Positions 7,413-14,836 of a DNA stretch of 16,595 bases are shown here, one piece after another. Position 1 is the stretch's first letter; each line of letters starts with the position of its first letter. The stretch lies in the NCBI GenBank assembly GCA_964388085.1, contig CAYLZW010000112.1:1-16595 (forward strand), written 5' to 3'. The DNA comes from CAYLZW01 sp964388085. GTDB lineage: Bacteria; Myxococcota; UBA727; CAYLZW01. Below the pieces are notes generated by a model. The model made no database searches, had not been told where the DNA came from, and saw only the letters and a program-made list of their open reading frames with translations. The translations under genes and the position numbers were made by a program.

Positions 7413-8695
7413 CCCTTGGCCCCGAGCTTGAAGCGGCTGACCACCTCCTCGAGCTCGAGGGAGATGTTCGACAGCTCGAGGGCGGAGGCGCTGAGGCGCT
7501 CCATCACCGTCGTCTGATCCGCCGTCGAGCGCTGCACCTCCTCGGTGCTGCGGGCGTTCTGCCGCGCAAGATCCGAGAGGTGCTGGATGGCCTGCACCAT
7601 CTCCTGCGCGCCCTGCAGCTGGCCCGACGACGAGCGCGCGATCTGCTCCGCCTTCTCGGCCCCGCGCAGCGCCGAGTTCACGATGCCGTCGAGGCTCTGG
7701 ATGATGCTGGCGAGATCCTCGCGGTTGGCCTGGAGGTCCTGCGTCGAGTCCTCCATGCCCTTCACCGCCTGGTCGGCGTCCTGGCGCAGGTCCGAGAGCA
7801 GGTGCGTGATCTGCTCGGCCGAGCGGCCGGCCGACTCGGCGAGCTTGCGCACCTCGTCCGCGACGACGGCGAAGCCGCGACCGTACTCGCCCGCGCGCGC
7901 GGCCTCGATGGTGGCGTTCAGCGCCAGCAGGTTCGTGCGCTGGCTGATCTGCGTGATGACGTCGACGATCTTGCCGATGGCCTGGCTCTTCTCGCCGAAC
8001 GCGAACACGCGCTCGCTCGCCGTCTCCACGCGCTCGAACACCTGGTGCAGCTTGTCGACGGCGAGGTTCGCCACCTCCGTGCCGGTGCGCGCGGCCGTGT
8101 GCGTCTCGGCCACCGCGCGCGCCGCGGCCTCGGCGGCCGAGGAGCTCTTCTCGATGCCGCCGGCGATCTCGGTCATGAGGCCCGAAGCCTTCGTGACGAG
8201 CTCGCTCTGCAGCTCCGCGGAGCGGGCGATGTTGTTGATGGAGCCGACCACCTCGTTGTTGGCGGTGGTCACGTTCTCGGCGCCAGTAGAGAGCGTGTTG
8301 GCGCTCTCGGCGATGTAGCGCGCCGTCTTCTGCAGGTGGCTGACCAGCTCCCGCAGGTTCTCGAGCATGTGGTTGATGGCCTCGGCCAGGCTGTCCACCT
8401 CGTCGGAGAAGCGGCTCGGCTCGTCGAATTGCACGAGGTGGCTGAGGTCGCCTTGCGAGATGCGCGAGGTGGTCTCGTACAGCGTGCCGAACTTCTTCGT
8501 CAGCTTCTGCGCGTAGGCGTAGCTCACGCCGAGGGCGGCGAGCAGGACGAGCACGAACACGTACTGCTCGATGTCGTCGTCCTTGATCAGCATGCCGCCC
8601 ATGAAGTGCAGCACGGCCGCGACCAGGGCCACGGCGGCGTTCAACACCACGATCTTGAACGCGAGGCGGCTGCGCTCTACGGAGGTTCCGTTCAC
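7409..8695 (-). CDS. Methyl-accepting chemotaxis protein without a periplasmic sensor domain (DifA-like)
   Basis: About 428 residues from a GTG at 8695. Two membrane helices (about 12-34 and 44-62) are joined by a hydrophilic stretch of only about ten residues, so there is no external ligand domain. A HAMP linker (about 63-118, with ISQGDLSHLV) follows, then a long signalling coiled coil. Its hairpin tip is VDVITQISQRTNLLALNATIEAARAGEY-GRGFAVVADEVRKLAE at about 245-290, which binds CheW and CheA. The frame continues to an ATG at 8806, but those extra 37 codons have many A/T third bases and overlap the preceding gene, so GTG 8695 is preferred even though no ribosome site is seen. The ATGA overlap with cheW shows coupling. 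In M. xanthus DifA feeds pilus-linked signals into DifE. The input here is unknown: it may be a partner protein, membrane state or HAMP-level sensing. Confidence 0.92.
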   Translation of the reverse strand: MNGTSVERSRLAFKIVVLNAAVALVAAVLHFMGGMLIKDDDIEQYVFVLVLLAALGVSYAYAQKLTKKFGTLYETTSRISQGDLSHLVQFDEPSRFSDEVDSLAEAINHMLENLRELVSHLQKTARYIAESANTLSTGAENVTTANNEVVGSINNIARSAELQSELVTKASGLMTEIAGGIEKSSSAAEAAARAVAETHTAARTGTEVANLAVDKLHQVFERVETASERVFAFGEKSQAIGKIVDVITQISQRTNLLALNATIEAARAGEYGRGFAVVADEVRKLAESAGRSAEQITHLLSDLRQDADQAVKGMEDSTQDLQANREDLASIIQSLDGIVNSALRGAEKAEQIARSSSGQLQGAQEMVQAIQHLSDLARQNARSTEEVQRSTADQTTVMERLSASALELSNISLELEEVVSRFKLGAKG

Positions 8696-8746
8696 GGGAG
8701 GGAGGGTAGGCGCTCCGCGGCTCCCTAGTCGAGTTCTCGCGGCGCA

Positions 8747-8760
8747 GCGGCGTTCGCCGC
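8747..8760 (-). other. GC hairpin between debranching enzyme and MCP genes
   Basis: On the minus strand GCGGCG-AA-CGCCGC is a perfect inverted repeat, starting 14 nt after the stop of the debranching-enzyme gene and about 50 nt before the MCP start. It would fold as a five-pair stem with a GAAC loop. No run of T follows, so it is not a standard intrinsic terminator. It could slow RNA decay or set different expression levels for the glycan and chemosensory halves. It may also be a by-product of high GC. Confidence 0.3.
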
Positions 8761-8774
8761 GGGGTGGCGCCGCA

Positions 8775-10970
8775 TCACGGGATGATGACGACCTCCCCAT
8801 CCCCATCCAGGCGCTTCACGCTGATGCCTACATGCTCGCGCTGGCGGTGCACGAACAGGTCGACGCGCGACTCGCCGAGGCGCAGGTTGCGGATCTCGAG
8901 CTCGGAGACGCCGGCCGGCAAGGTCGGGTGCTGAAAGAGGAGCCTGCCGTTCGCCGCCTCGAGGCGCATGCCGAGCGTCGAGGACAGGAGCGCGAAGGCG
9001 GACGACGAGGCCCAGGCCTGCGGCGAGCAGGCGCTCGGAAACGGCGTGGGCGCGAGGTCCGCGCCGCGGTCGAAGCCGCACAAGAGCTCGGGCAGGCGAT
9101 TTCGCTCGAGCTGTGCGCTGGCGTCGAGCAGGGCGCTCGTCACGCGCGACGCGAGCTGCGTGTATCCCCAGCGGCTGAGGCCGAGGGCGAGCACGGCGCT
9201 GTCGTGCGGCCACACGGCCCCGTTGTGGTGCGAGGTCGGGTTGTAGGCCGCCTCCCTCGAGGAGAGCGTGCGCACGCCCCAGCCGCTGAACATGTCCGGC
9301 GCGACCAGGGTGCGCGCGAGCACGTCGGCGCGATCGGGCCGCGCGATGGGGAAGGCGAGGCAGTGCGCGGCGTTCGAGCTGCGCACCTCGCAGCGGTTCT
9401 TGTTGCCGTCGAGGGCGAGCGCGAAGCTGCCGAGCTCCTCGGACCAGAACGCCTTGTCAAAGGCCGCGCGCAGCAGCGACGCGTCGCGGGTGAGCTTCTC
9501 CGCCTGGCCGCGGTCGCCGAGCTCATTGGCGAGCCGCGCGGCGTGCAACTTCGCGGCGTACGCGTACGCCTGCACCTCGGCGAGGGCGATGGGCCCCTGC
9601 GCGACGCTGCCGTCTTTGTGCACGATGGCGCGCGGCGAGTCCTTCCAGCCCTGGTTGACGAGGCCCTCGCTCGAGCCGCGGTACTCGACGAAGCCGTCGC
9701 CGTCGAGATCACCGCAGACGTCGATCCACGCGGTGGCGCGAAACACGCTCGGCCACAGCTCCGCGATGAGATCGAGGTCTCCGGTGGCGTCGTAGTAGGC
9801 GCCCGCCAGGATGACGAACAGCGGCGTGGCGTCGACGGAGCCGTAGTAGTGGCCGAACGGCACCTCGCCGAGCGCCGCCATCTCGCCGTCGCGCATCTCA
9901 TGGATGATCTTGCCGGGCTCCGCGTCGCGCCTCGCGTCGTAGGTCTTCGCCTGCGTGGCGGCCAGGAAGCGCAAGGTGCCGCGCGCGAGCGCGGGGTCGT
10001 GCCAGAGCGCGAACAGGGCGCTGAAGATGGCGTCGCGGCCAAACACCGTGGTGAACCAGGGCAGGCCCGCGTAGGCGAGCTTCCCCTCGGAGAGCTCGGT
10101 GCACAGCATGGCGAGATCATGCGTCGAGCGCTCGAGCCAGCGGTTCAAGAGCGGGTTGTCGCTCGTGACGCTGCAGAGGTTCTGCTCCTCGGCGACGCGT
10201 CGCTCGGAGAGATCGCTGACCGCCGCGCTCCACGACAGCAGCTCGACGGCGTCGTCACCGGTCTGACAGCAGGCGCGCAGCAGGATGCGGGCGCTCGCGC
10301 GCGGCTCGAGCTCCAGCCGGAAGCTGGCGCCCTCCTCGTCGAGCTCGAGCGGCGCCGGGGAGAAGTGCAGCGTCGTCGTGCGGCGCACCTCGTCGAGCCC
10401 GCGGTAGCCAAAGCGCAGGGAGTCGCCTTTGACCTCGACGGGGGCGCGCTCGCCGCGACGCAGGCGCGCGATACCGCGGATCTCGAACACGTCGGCGAAG
10501 TCGGCCGCCACGCGGTAGCACAGGCGCACGGGGAGCGGCTCGCGGGCATAGCTCGTGACCACGAGCTCCTCGTAGAAGCAGTCGCCGCGCACGCAAGAAG
10601 AGCGCTTGAAGTGCAGCACGCCGCGCTCGGTCTCGCGCTCGCCGTCGCTCAGCTCCGGGTTCACGAGCTGGGTGACGAGCGCCGCGTTGTCGCTGCTCGT
10701 GCCCGAGCTCAGCAGGATGGGGGCGCGGCCGTCCACGAAGAGCGCCAGCGACGAGAGGAAGCGGGTGCCGTGGGAGTAGACGCCCTGCTCGCCGCGGCCG
10801 CTGCGGTTGATGTCGGACCCGTGCCCGAGGACCGCGAAGGTGTCGTGGTCTTTGAGCGCATGATCGTATCCGCGCGGCCCCTCGTGGGCGGCGTCATCAC
10901 CCGTGGGGTTTCGCGGCATGATGCGCTGGCCGTGCGGCTCAGGCGCTTGTCGACGAGGTTCGGTGCTCAT
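8775..10970 (-). CDS. Glycogen debranching / amylo-alpha-1,6-glucosidase family protein (GH133-like)
   Basis: A 731-residue soluble protein in two parts. The N-terminal beta-rich domain (about 25-260, beginning GYDHALKDHDTFAVLG and SDINRSGRGEQGVYSHGTRFLSSL) is the N-terminal domain of bacterial debranching enzymes. The C-terminal alpha-barrel carries the family motifs PWFTTVFGRDAIFSAL (about 302-317), YYGSVDATPLF (about 373-383), QGWKDSP (about 439-445) and HNGAVWPHDSAV (about 580-591). The acidic residues in these motifs are in the expected places. The family removes alpha-1,6-linked glucose from glycogen-like polymers; related proteins act on other alpha-glucans, so the exact substrate is unsure. 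The longer frame starts at 11054, but ATG 10970 overlaps the GT4 stop as ATGA and is preferred. No signal peptide is visible, so it should be cytoplasmic. Confidence 0.9.
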   Translation of the reverse strand: MSTEPRRQAPEPHGQRIMPRNPTGDDAAHEGPRGYDHALKDHDTFAVLGHGSDINRSGRGEQGVYSHGTRFLSSLALFVDGRAPILLSSGTSSDNAALVTQLVNPELSDGERETERGVLHFKRSSCVRGDCFYEELVVTSYAREPLPVRLCYRVAADFADVFEIRGIARLRRGERAPVEVKGDSLRFGYRGLDEVRRTTTLHFSPAPLELDEEGASFRLELEPRASARILLRACCQTGDDAVELLSWSAAVSDLSERRVAEEQNLCSVTSDNPLLNRWLERSTHDLAMLCTELSEGKLAYAGLPWFTTVFGRDAIFSALFALWHDPALARGTLRFLAATQAKTYDARRDAEPGKIIHEMRDGEMAALGEVPFGHYYGSVDATPLFVILAGAYYDATGDLDLIAELWPSVFRATAWIDVCGDLDGDGFVEYRGSSEGLVNQGWKDSPRAIVHKDGSVAQGPIALAEVQAYAYAAKLHAARLANELGDRGQAEKLTRDASLLRAAFDKAFWSEELGSFALALDGNKNRCEVRSSNAAHCLAFPIARPDRADVLARTLVAPDMFSGWGVRTLSSREAAYNPTSHHNGAVWPHDSAVLALGLSRWGYTQLASRVTSALLDASAQLERNRLPELLCGFDRGADLAPTPFPSACSPQAWASSSAFALLSSTLGMRLEAANGRLLFQHPTLPAGVSELEIRNLRLGESRVDLFVHRQREHVGISVKRLDGDGEVVIIP

Positions 10971-12052
10971 GGCGATGCCGCAATCTCGTTCCCGGAGGAG
11001 CCGTGAGGGGAGACGCCCGCGGGGCTCCACGGGCGCGCGAAGGCTGATTCCCAATCGAGCAGGACCTGCGAGAGGCGAAAGGCAGGCTTCGTCGTCACCA
11101 CCGGCCGCGCCCCCGCGCGCCAGCGCTCGATGACGTGCGCCATGCGCTCATGATCGGACGCCGGCACGAGCTGCTCACGCGAACCGTCGATGATCTCCCC
11201 GGCCGCGCCGCCCGGGTGCGCGAGCACGGGGGTGCCGACGGCGTTCGCCTCTGCGAAGGCCAGGCCGAAGGTCTCGGGGGCGCTCGCCTGCGGGCAGAAC
11301 AGGCACAGCGACCCGCGCAGGTGACGGAGGGCCTCGTGGTGCGGCAACGCGCCGAGGGACATCACCCCGCGCAGATCACCCGGCAGCCTGCGCGCGAGGT
11401 AGCCGGGGTTCGCCACGAACAAGCGCAGGCTTTGCCAGCGTTGGTGCAGGACACGAAAGGCGTCGAGCACCTCGTCGAGGCCCTTCTGCGGCGAGCCGAG
11501 GAACAGGAGCTTGTCCGGATCGTGCGGCGTGGCATCCGGGACGAGCGTGTCGGACACCGGGTTGTAGATGCGAATGACGTCGAGCCAGGGCCCATGAGCG
11601 GCATCTTTGGCGAGCACGAAGTCTCGCACGGCGCGGCGGTGCGTCTCCGACACCGTCACGAGCGTCGCGCCTGCCTTACGGGCGCAGAGCGCGAGCGCCT
11701 TCCTGCGATGACCCGGGAAGCAATGCAGCCAGAGGAACAGGCGCGCGTGTGGGTACTGCTCACGGACCTTCGGCAGCAGCTTGTGCGCGCGCAAGACGAC
11801 GACGACAGGCGCGTCCCGCATGCCGGGCAGAGGCTCCTCTTGATCCCAGGGCAGGTAGAGCACGCCGTCGCGTCCGGCCTCCGCGTGCGCGCGCGCGCAC
11901 TGCGCCACCACGACCTGATGACGACGCGCGAGGCCGCCCGCGACGCGCACCACGGTCGCCTCGGCTCCGCCCATGGCCTCGGAGCGCAGCGTACGCTCGC
12001 TGTACGCGCGCGTGGCCACGGGGTCGATGATGACGACGCGGTCGCGGCTCAT
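10967..12052 (-). CDS. GT4-like (GT-B) glycosyltransferase
   Basis: A 361-residue GT-B fold enzyme. The N-terminal half has the MGGAEATVVRVAGGLARR motif (27-44), typical of GT4 acceptor-side loops, and LFLWLHCFPG. The C-terminal donor half has KLLFLGSPQKGLDEVLDAF (about 181-199) and the EX7E motif PETFGLAFAEANAVGTPVLA (E260 and E268), the nucleotide-sugar-binding signature of GT4. It likely adds a sugar from a nucleotide donor; neither donor nor acceptor can be read from sequence. ATG 12052 is chosen over the track start at 12085 because a GGGGAAGG ribosome site stands 4-8 nt upstream and the fold begins right after it. Its start overlaps the stop of a possible small ORF (ATGA), and its own stop overlaps the debranching-enzyme start in the same way, so the pair is translationally coupled. 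Confidence 0.9.
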   Translation of the reverse strand: MSRDRVVIIDPVATRAYSERTLRSEAMGGAEATVVRVAGGLARRHQVVVAQCARAHAEAGRDGVLYLPWDQEEPLPGMRDAPVVVVLRAHKLLPKVREQYPHARLFLWLHCFPGHRRKALALCARKAGATLVTVSETHRRAVRDFVLAKDAAHGPWLDVIRIYNPVSDTLVPDATPHDPDKLLFLGSPQKGLDEVLDAFRVLHQRWQSLRLFVANPGYLARRLPGDLRGVMSLGALPHHEALRHLRGSLCLFCPQASAPETFGLAFAEANAVGTPVLAHPGGAAGEIIDGSREQLVPASDHERMAHVIERWRAGARPVVTTKPAFRLSQVLLDWESAFARPWSPAGVSPHGSSGNEIAASP

Positions 12053-12246
12053 ACGACCTTCCCCGCCGCGCGCCGCTGCTGGCACGAGCGGCCCTCCCGC
12101 CCCCTGCTGCTGTGGTCATCCGTTGCCGTGACGATGCACCTCCCGGACGTCGGGGGTGGTGGCGCCGCGGCCTCGATCGGCCGCTCGAGGCAGGTGCCAA
12201 CGCGGCTGCGGATCGGGGTCCTGACGAGAGTGAGCAGCGATTCCAT
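12049..12246 (-). CDS. Possible 65-residue small protein coupled to the GT4 gene
   Basis: Starts MESLLTLVRTPIRSRV at ATG 12246, with a good ribosome site (AGGAG, 5 nt before the ATG), and ends in a TGA that overlaps the GT4 start (ATGA at 12049-12052). It overlaps the last 131 nt of the GT2 gene in another frame. Third-position G/C is about 88 percent in this frame, above about 73 percent for the GT2 frame in the same stretch, which argues that this frame is coding and that the last 40 or so GT2 residues are the passenger. I recognise no family. The sequence is basic, with a Pro/Ala run in the middle and four Cys, and has no signal peptide or membrane helix. It could be a real small protein, a translational-coupling leader, or the result of a frameshift near the GT2 end. 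Confidence 0.4.
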   Translation of the reverse strand: MESLLTLVRTPIRSRVGTCLERPIEAAAPPPPTSGRCIVTATDDHSSRGREGRSCQQRRAAGKVV

Positions 12247-13834
12247 GGTGGCTCCTGGTCGCGCCGACGACGAGCTGCAGCGGTGTCCTCGGGCCACGGT
12301 CGCGAGGCGCCGCCTCGACGGGCGACGCCTGCCGCTCCTCGACGGGGCGCGCGGCGCCGGGCCGGAGCTCTCGTTGCAGGTACAGCACGGCGGCGAACAT
12401 CAGCGCTCCCACGACGCACACGAGGCTCGCGCCCGGATGCCCGCGGTAGAGGAAGCCCCCCACGGAAGCCGCCAGCGTCACAGCGATCGCCAGCGGCAAG
12501 GCGATGTCACGGAGCGAGCCGACCCGCGGCACCTTGTCGGTGCGTTGGGAAGCAAGCCGCACACCGAACATCGCCAAGGGCCACGCGCTCGATCCCTCCC
12601 AGAGGAGCCCGAGGTGCGCGACGAACGCCCGCGCCGCGCTCGTCCGCTCGCGCCCCGCGCCCGGCGCGATGGCGAAGAGCGCGCCCTTCCCCAAAAGGTG
12701 CAGCGGGAAGGCGGCGGCCGCCGACCACAGCGCCAGCGGGTGCCGGTCGGCGGCGCCAGGCACGAAGGCGAGCAACGGCAACACGAGCGCGGGCAGAAGC
12801 AAGAAGTGAAACCACGCCGTGAGCTGCGCGAGCACGCTGAGCGAACGCCAGACGCCGAGGCTGCGCAAGGCACGCAGGTCGAGCGAGAACAGCGTCTGCG
12901 CGTTGCCGAACACCCAACGACGACGCTGTCGGCGCAGCGCCGCGAGCCCGCCGGGCAGCGCGCCACGGCCGGCGACCTCGGGCGCGAAGCGTCCCCGAAA
13001 TCCAGCCGCGAGCAGCCGGACGCCGAGCTCAGCGTCCTCGCACAGCGTGCCCTCGCTCCAGCCGCCGACCTGCTCGAGGGCACGACGCTGCACGAGGCAG
13101 AGGGTCCCGGTCGGCAGGGCCGCCTCCGCCGCGTCGCCGAACGGAAGGAAGACGTCGAAGTACGACCCGTGCTCGCCGACGAGCCCGCCCGCGCGCGCGC
13201 CGCGGGAGTACACCTTCGGAAACTGCACGTGGCTGAGGCCCGGGGTGTCGAAGTAGCGAGCCGCCCGCCGGAGCAGCTGCGGATCCACGCGATAGTCAGC
13301 GTCCACGACGAGGACGAGCTCGGTGCGCGGGTCTTTGCCGTCGAAGCAGAGGTTCAGCGCGGCGGCCTTGGCGCCCTCGAGGCGCGCGACGTGTTGAAAA
13401 CGAAAGCGAGGGCCGAGCCGCGCGCAGAGGCGCTCGACGGGCCGCCACAGGCTCGGGTCCGCGGTGTTGCTGTCGAGGACGATCACCTCGAAGTTGCTCC
13501 ACGCGAGCTGGCTCAGCGCGTCCAGCGTGCGCGCCACCACGTGGGGCGGCTCGTCGCGGATGGGCACGTGGATCGAGACGAAGGGCTCCCTCGCCCAGCG
13601 GCGCGCGGCCGGCAGCGGGCTCGCGCAGCGCGCGCGCGACAACGACGCCGCCACGAGGTGCAGCACGGACACCGACAACAAGAGCGCCAGGTTCACGGCG
13701 AGCACGGCGTCGAGCAGCGAGGGGCTGAACAGCACGGCCGCGCCGAGCCCCGCGCCGAGCAGGACGGGCTCGGTGGTGGCCCCCGGGGCTGCGGTCATCG
13801 TCGTCAGCGAAGCGGCGTGCACGGGGCGCCTCAT
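12116..13834 (-). CDS. Membrane GT2 glycosyltransferase, cellulose-synthase-like
   Basis: About 572 residues. One or two N-terminal membrane helices (about 24-64) precede a GT2 catalytic domain: FVSIHVPIRDEPPHVV, D111 in IVLDSN, D158-x-D160 in VVDAD for metal and nucleotide sugar, CED (E236, D237) as catalytic base region, and QRRRW (263-267), the QxxRW motif of processive beta-glycosyltransferases. Several C-terminal membrane helices (about 285-480) could form a translocation channel. It therefore probably polymerises and exports a beta-linked glycan; the sugar is unknown, and no PilZ domain is visible. Start choice is uncertain: ATG 13834 or ATG 13798, neither with a clear ribosome site. 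The frame runs much further upstream but into the hemerythrin region. The final 40 residues are His/Arg/Pro-rich and overlap a better-looking small ORF. It heads the minus-strand block. Confidence 0.88.
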   Translation of the reverse strand: MRRPVHAASLTTMTAAPGATTEPVLLGAGLGAAVLFSPSLLDAVLAVNLALLLSVSVLHLVAASLSRARCASPLPAARRWAREPFVSIHVPIRDEPPHVVARTLDALSQLAWSNFEVIVLDSNTADPSLWRPVERLCARLGPRFRFQHVARLEGAKAAALNLCFDGKDPRTELVLVVDADYRVDPQLLRRAARYFDTPGLSHVQFPKVYSRGARAGGLVGEHGSYFDVFLPFGDAAEAALPTGTLCLVQRRALEQVGGWSEGTLCEDAELGVRLLAAGFRGRFAPEVAGRGALPGGLAALRRQRRRWVFGNAQTLFSLDLRALRSLGVWRSLSVLAQLTAWFHFLLLPALVLPLLAFVPGAADRHPLALWSAAAAFPLHLLGKGALFAIAPGAGRERTSAARAFVAHLGLLWEGSSAWPLAMFGVRLASQRTDKVPRVGSLRDIALPLAIAVTLAASVGGFLYRGHPGASLVCVVGALMFAAVLYLQRELRPGAARPVEERQASPVEAAPRDRGPRTPLQLVVGATRSHHGIAAHSRQDPDPQPRWHLPRAADRGRGATTPDVREVHRHGNG

Positions 13835-13866
13835 GGGCCGGTGGAGGGAGCGCGAGCCAGGTGAAA

Positions 13867-13886
13867 CGCGCCCCGAGCGGGGCGCG
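13867..13886 (-). terminator. Hairpin after the hemerythrin-like gene
   Basis: Perfect inverted repeat CGCGCCCC-GAGC-GGGGCGCG, 8 bp stem and 4-nt loop, placed 7 nt after the minus-strand stop at 13894. On the minus strand it is followed by TTTCACC, a weak T run. It is a fair candidate for an intrinsic terminator that separates the hemerythrin gene from the GT2 gene starting 33 nt further on. The short T run leaves some doubt. Confidence 0.5.
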
Positions 13887-13893
13887 CCTCGTC

Positions 13894-14481
13894 TCAGAGA
13901 GGGGCCGGCGGCGGCGACGCCTCGCCCGCGCCTCCGGCAGCGTGTGGCCTCCCCAAGAGCGACGCCTTCTCGCGCTCCTTCTCGGCGAGGAAGCGCTGGT
14001 CGAGCGCCTTCAGCTCGTCCTTCGAGATGACCTCCTTGGCGAGGTCGAAGATCTCGTGCTCCTCCTCTTGCACGTGATGCTCGACGGTGTCCTTCAGCGT
14101 CTTGAACTTCGTCATCCACTGCGAGGACGAGTACGGGATGGCGTCGATCTCGTTGATCAGGCGCTCGATCTCGTGGTGCTCGGTGGCCGAGTGCTTCGCC
14201 TTGGCCTGGCTCTCGGGGTAGCGCTCGAGCACCGCGTAGAACTCGCGCTCCTCGGCGTGCGCGTGCGAGAGCAGCTCCACGACCATCTTCTCGAAGACCT
14301 CCTGGCGCGTGCTCGCTCCGTCGGCGCTGTCCTCCGTGGCCTCGATGCGCATCATCAGCGCGGAGACCTCGCCGTGCTCCTTCGCGAGGGTGTTCAAGAT
14401 GCCGTGTTCACCGCTCAGCTTCGCGGCCGCCTGCTTGGCCATACCCTGCGCTTTCGAGAGACCTTCGGTGGGCTTCTTCAT
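13894..14481 (-). CDS. Hemerythrin-like HHE-domain protein
   Basis: A 195-residue soluble, highly charged helical protein of the hemerythrin HHE group. Candidate iron ligands: H36 (KEHGEVS), H73/H75 with E77/E78 (LSHAHAEERE), H102/H103 with E104 (EHHEIERL) and H135/H136 with E139-E143 (EHHVQEEEHE). These are arranged over about 36-143 as a four-helix bundle with a di-iron site. Such proteins bind oxygen or sense/scavenge reactive oxygen or nitrogen species; which applies here cannot be told. A Lys/Ala N-terminus and a Gly/Pro/Ala tail (about 175-195) flank the bundle. The AGGAG ribosome site 6 nt before ATG 14481 fixes the start. It seems to be a single-gene unit: about 355 nt of gene-free DNA lie upstream and a hairpin lies downstream. 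Confidence 0.88.
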   Translation of the reverse strand: MKKPTEGLSKAQGMAKQAAAKLSGEHGILNTLAKEHGEVSALMMRIEATEDSADGASTRQEVFEKMVVELLSHAHAEEREFYAVLERYPESQAKAKHSATEHHEIERLINEIDAIPYSSSQWMTKFKTLKDTVEHHVQEEEHEIFDLAKEVISKDELKALDQRFLAEKEREKASLLGRPHAAGGAGEASPPPAPL

Positions 14482-14836
14482 CGGCTACTCCTGATCTTCA
14501 TGGATCGTCATGGTGGGTTTGGGGCTCGGGCGTGCTCCAGCGAGGACGGCGGAGCCCTCGACGGTGCTGCGGGTCCGCCCGGTGCGGCGGGCCCAGCTCG
14601 ACGCGGTCTCGCGGCGGCGCGTTGCCCCGTCGAGGGCGCGCAGACCTCGCGTGTAGCTCCCGATCCGGCATAGGTGTCGTCTCCCAGCGTCCGGGGAGTT
14701 GCAGCGCGCGTGCCCGTCATGTGATGGCGCGCACGGCGTCGTCAGGCCGTCACCGTCGTCGAGGAGCGAGGGGTTTTGCCCCGCCCGTCGCCCAACGTCA
14801 CTTGGTGACGAGCGCGGCGGCTCGCCTGCGCAAGCG
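14482..14836. other. 355-nt gene-free stretch between thiL and the hemerythrin gene
   Basis: ORFs on both strands here are Arg/Pro/Ala-rich low-complexity frames and no protein family is seen. It holds the hemerythrin ribosome site at the 3' end (minus strand), a 6-bp hairpin at 14796-14810 and a GGGG-CAAAA-CCCC hairpin at 14770-14782, both behind thiL. An 11-bp inverted repeat also occurs (14554-14564 and 14627-14637), which is about what chance allows in DNA this GC-rich. The hemerythrin promoter must lie here, but no clear -35/-10 pair was found. Confidence 0.5.
14796..14810 (-). terminator. Hairpin 27 nt after thiL, possible terminator
   Basis: The palindrome CGTCAC-CAA-GTGACG (minus strand) forms a perfect 6-bp stem with a 3-nt loop. 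On the minus strand it is followed by TTGGGC, only two T, and about 14 nt later by a second small hairpin, GGGG-CAAAA-CCCC. The position behind thiL suits a terminator, but the missing T run makes it weak. Confidence 0.3.

Noticed and set aside
8696..8806. Upstream ATG start for the MCP at 8806
   Set aside because: The added 37 codons have many A or T third bases, overlap the preceding gene, and have no membrane or sensor features; GTG 8695 fits better, though without a visible ribosome site.
8571..11006. Long + strand ORF (811 codons) opposite the debranching enzyme and MCP
   Set aside because: It crosses two real genes on the other strand, has no family features, and is an open shadow frame caused by codon bias.
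11135..13864. Very long + strand ORF (909 codons) opposite the two glycosyltransferases
   Set aside because: Low-complexity Arg/Ala/Gln/Glu protein; both glycosyltransferases on the minus strand have complete catalytic motifs, so this is a shadow.
14554..14637. 11-bp inverted repeat GCCCTCGACGG / CCGTCGAGGGC with a 62-nt spacer
   Set aside because: In a 355-nt GC-rich stretch a match of this length is close to chance, and nothing around it suggests an element end or operator.
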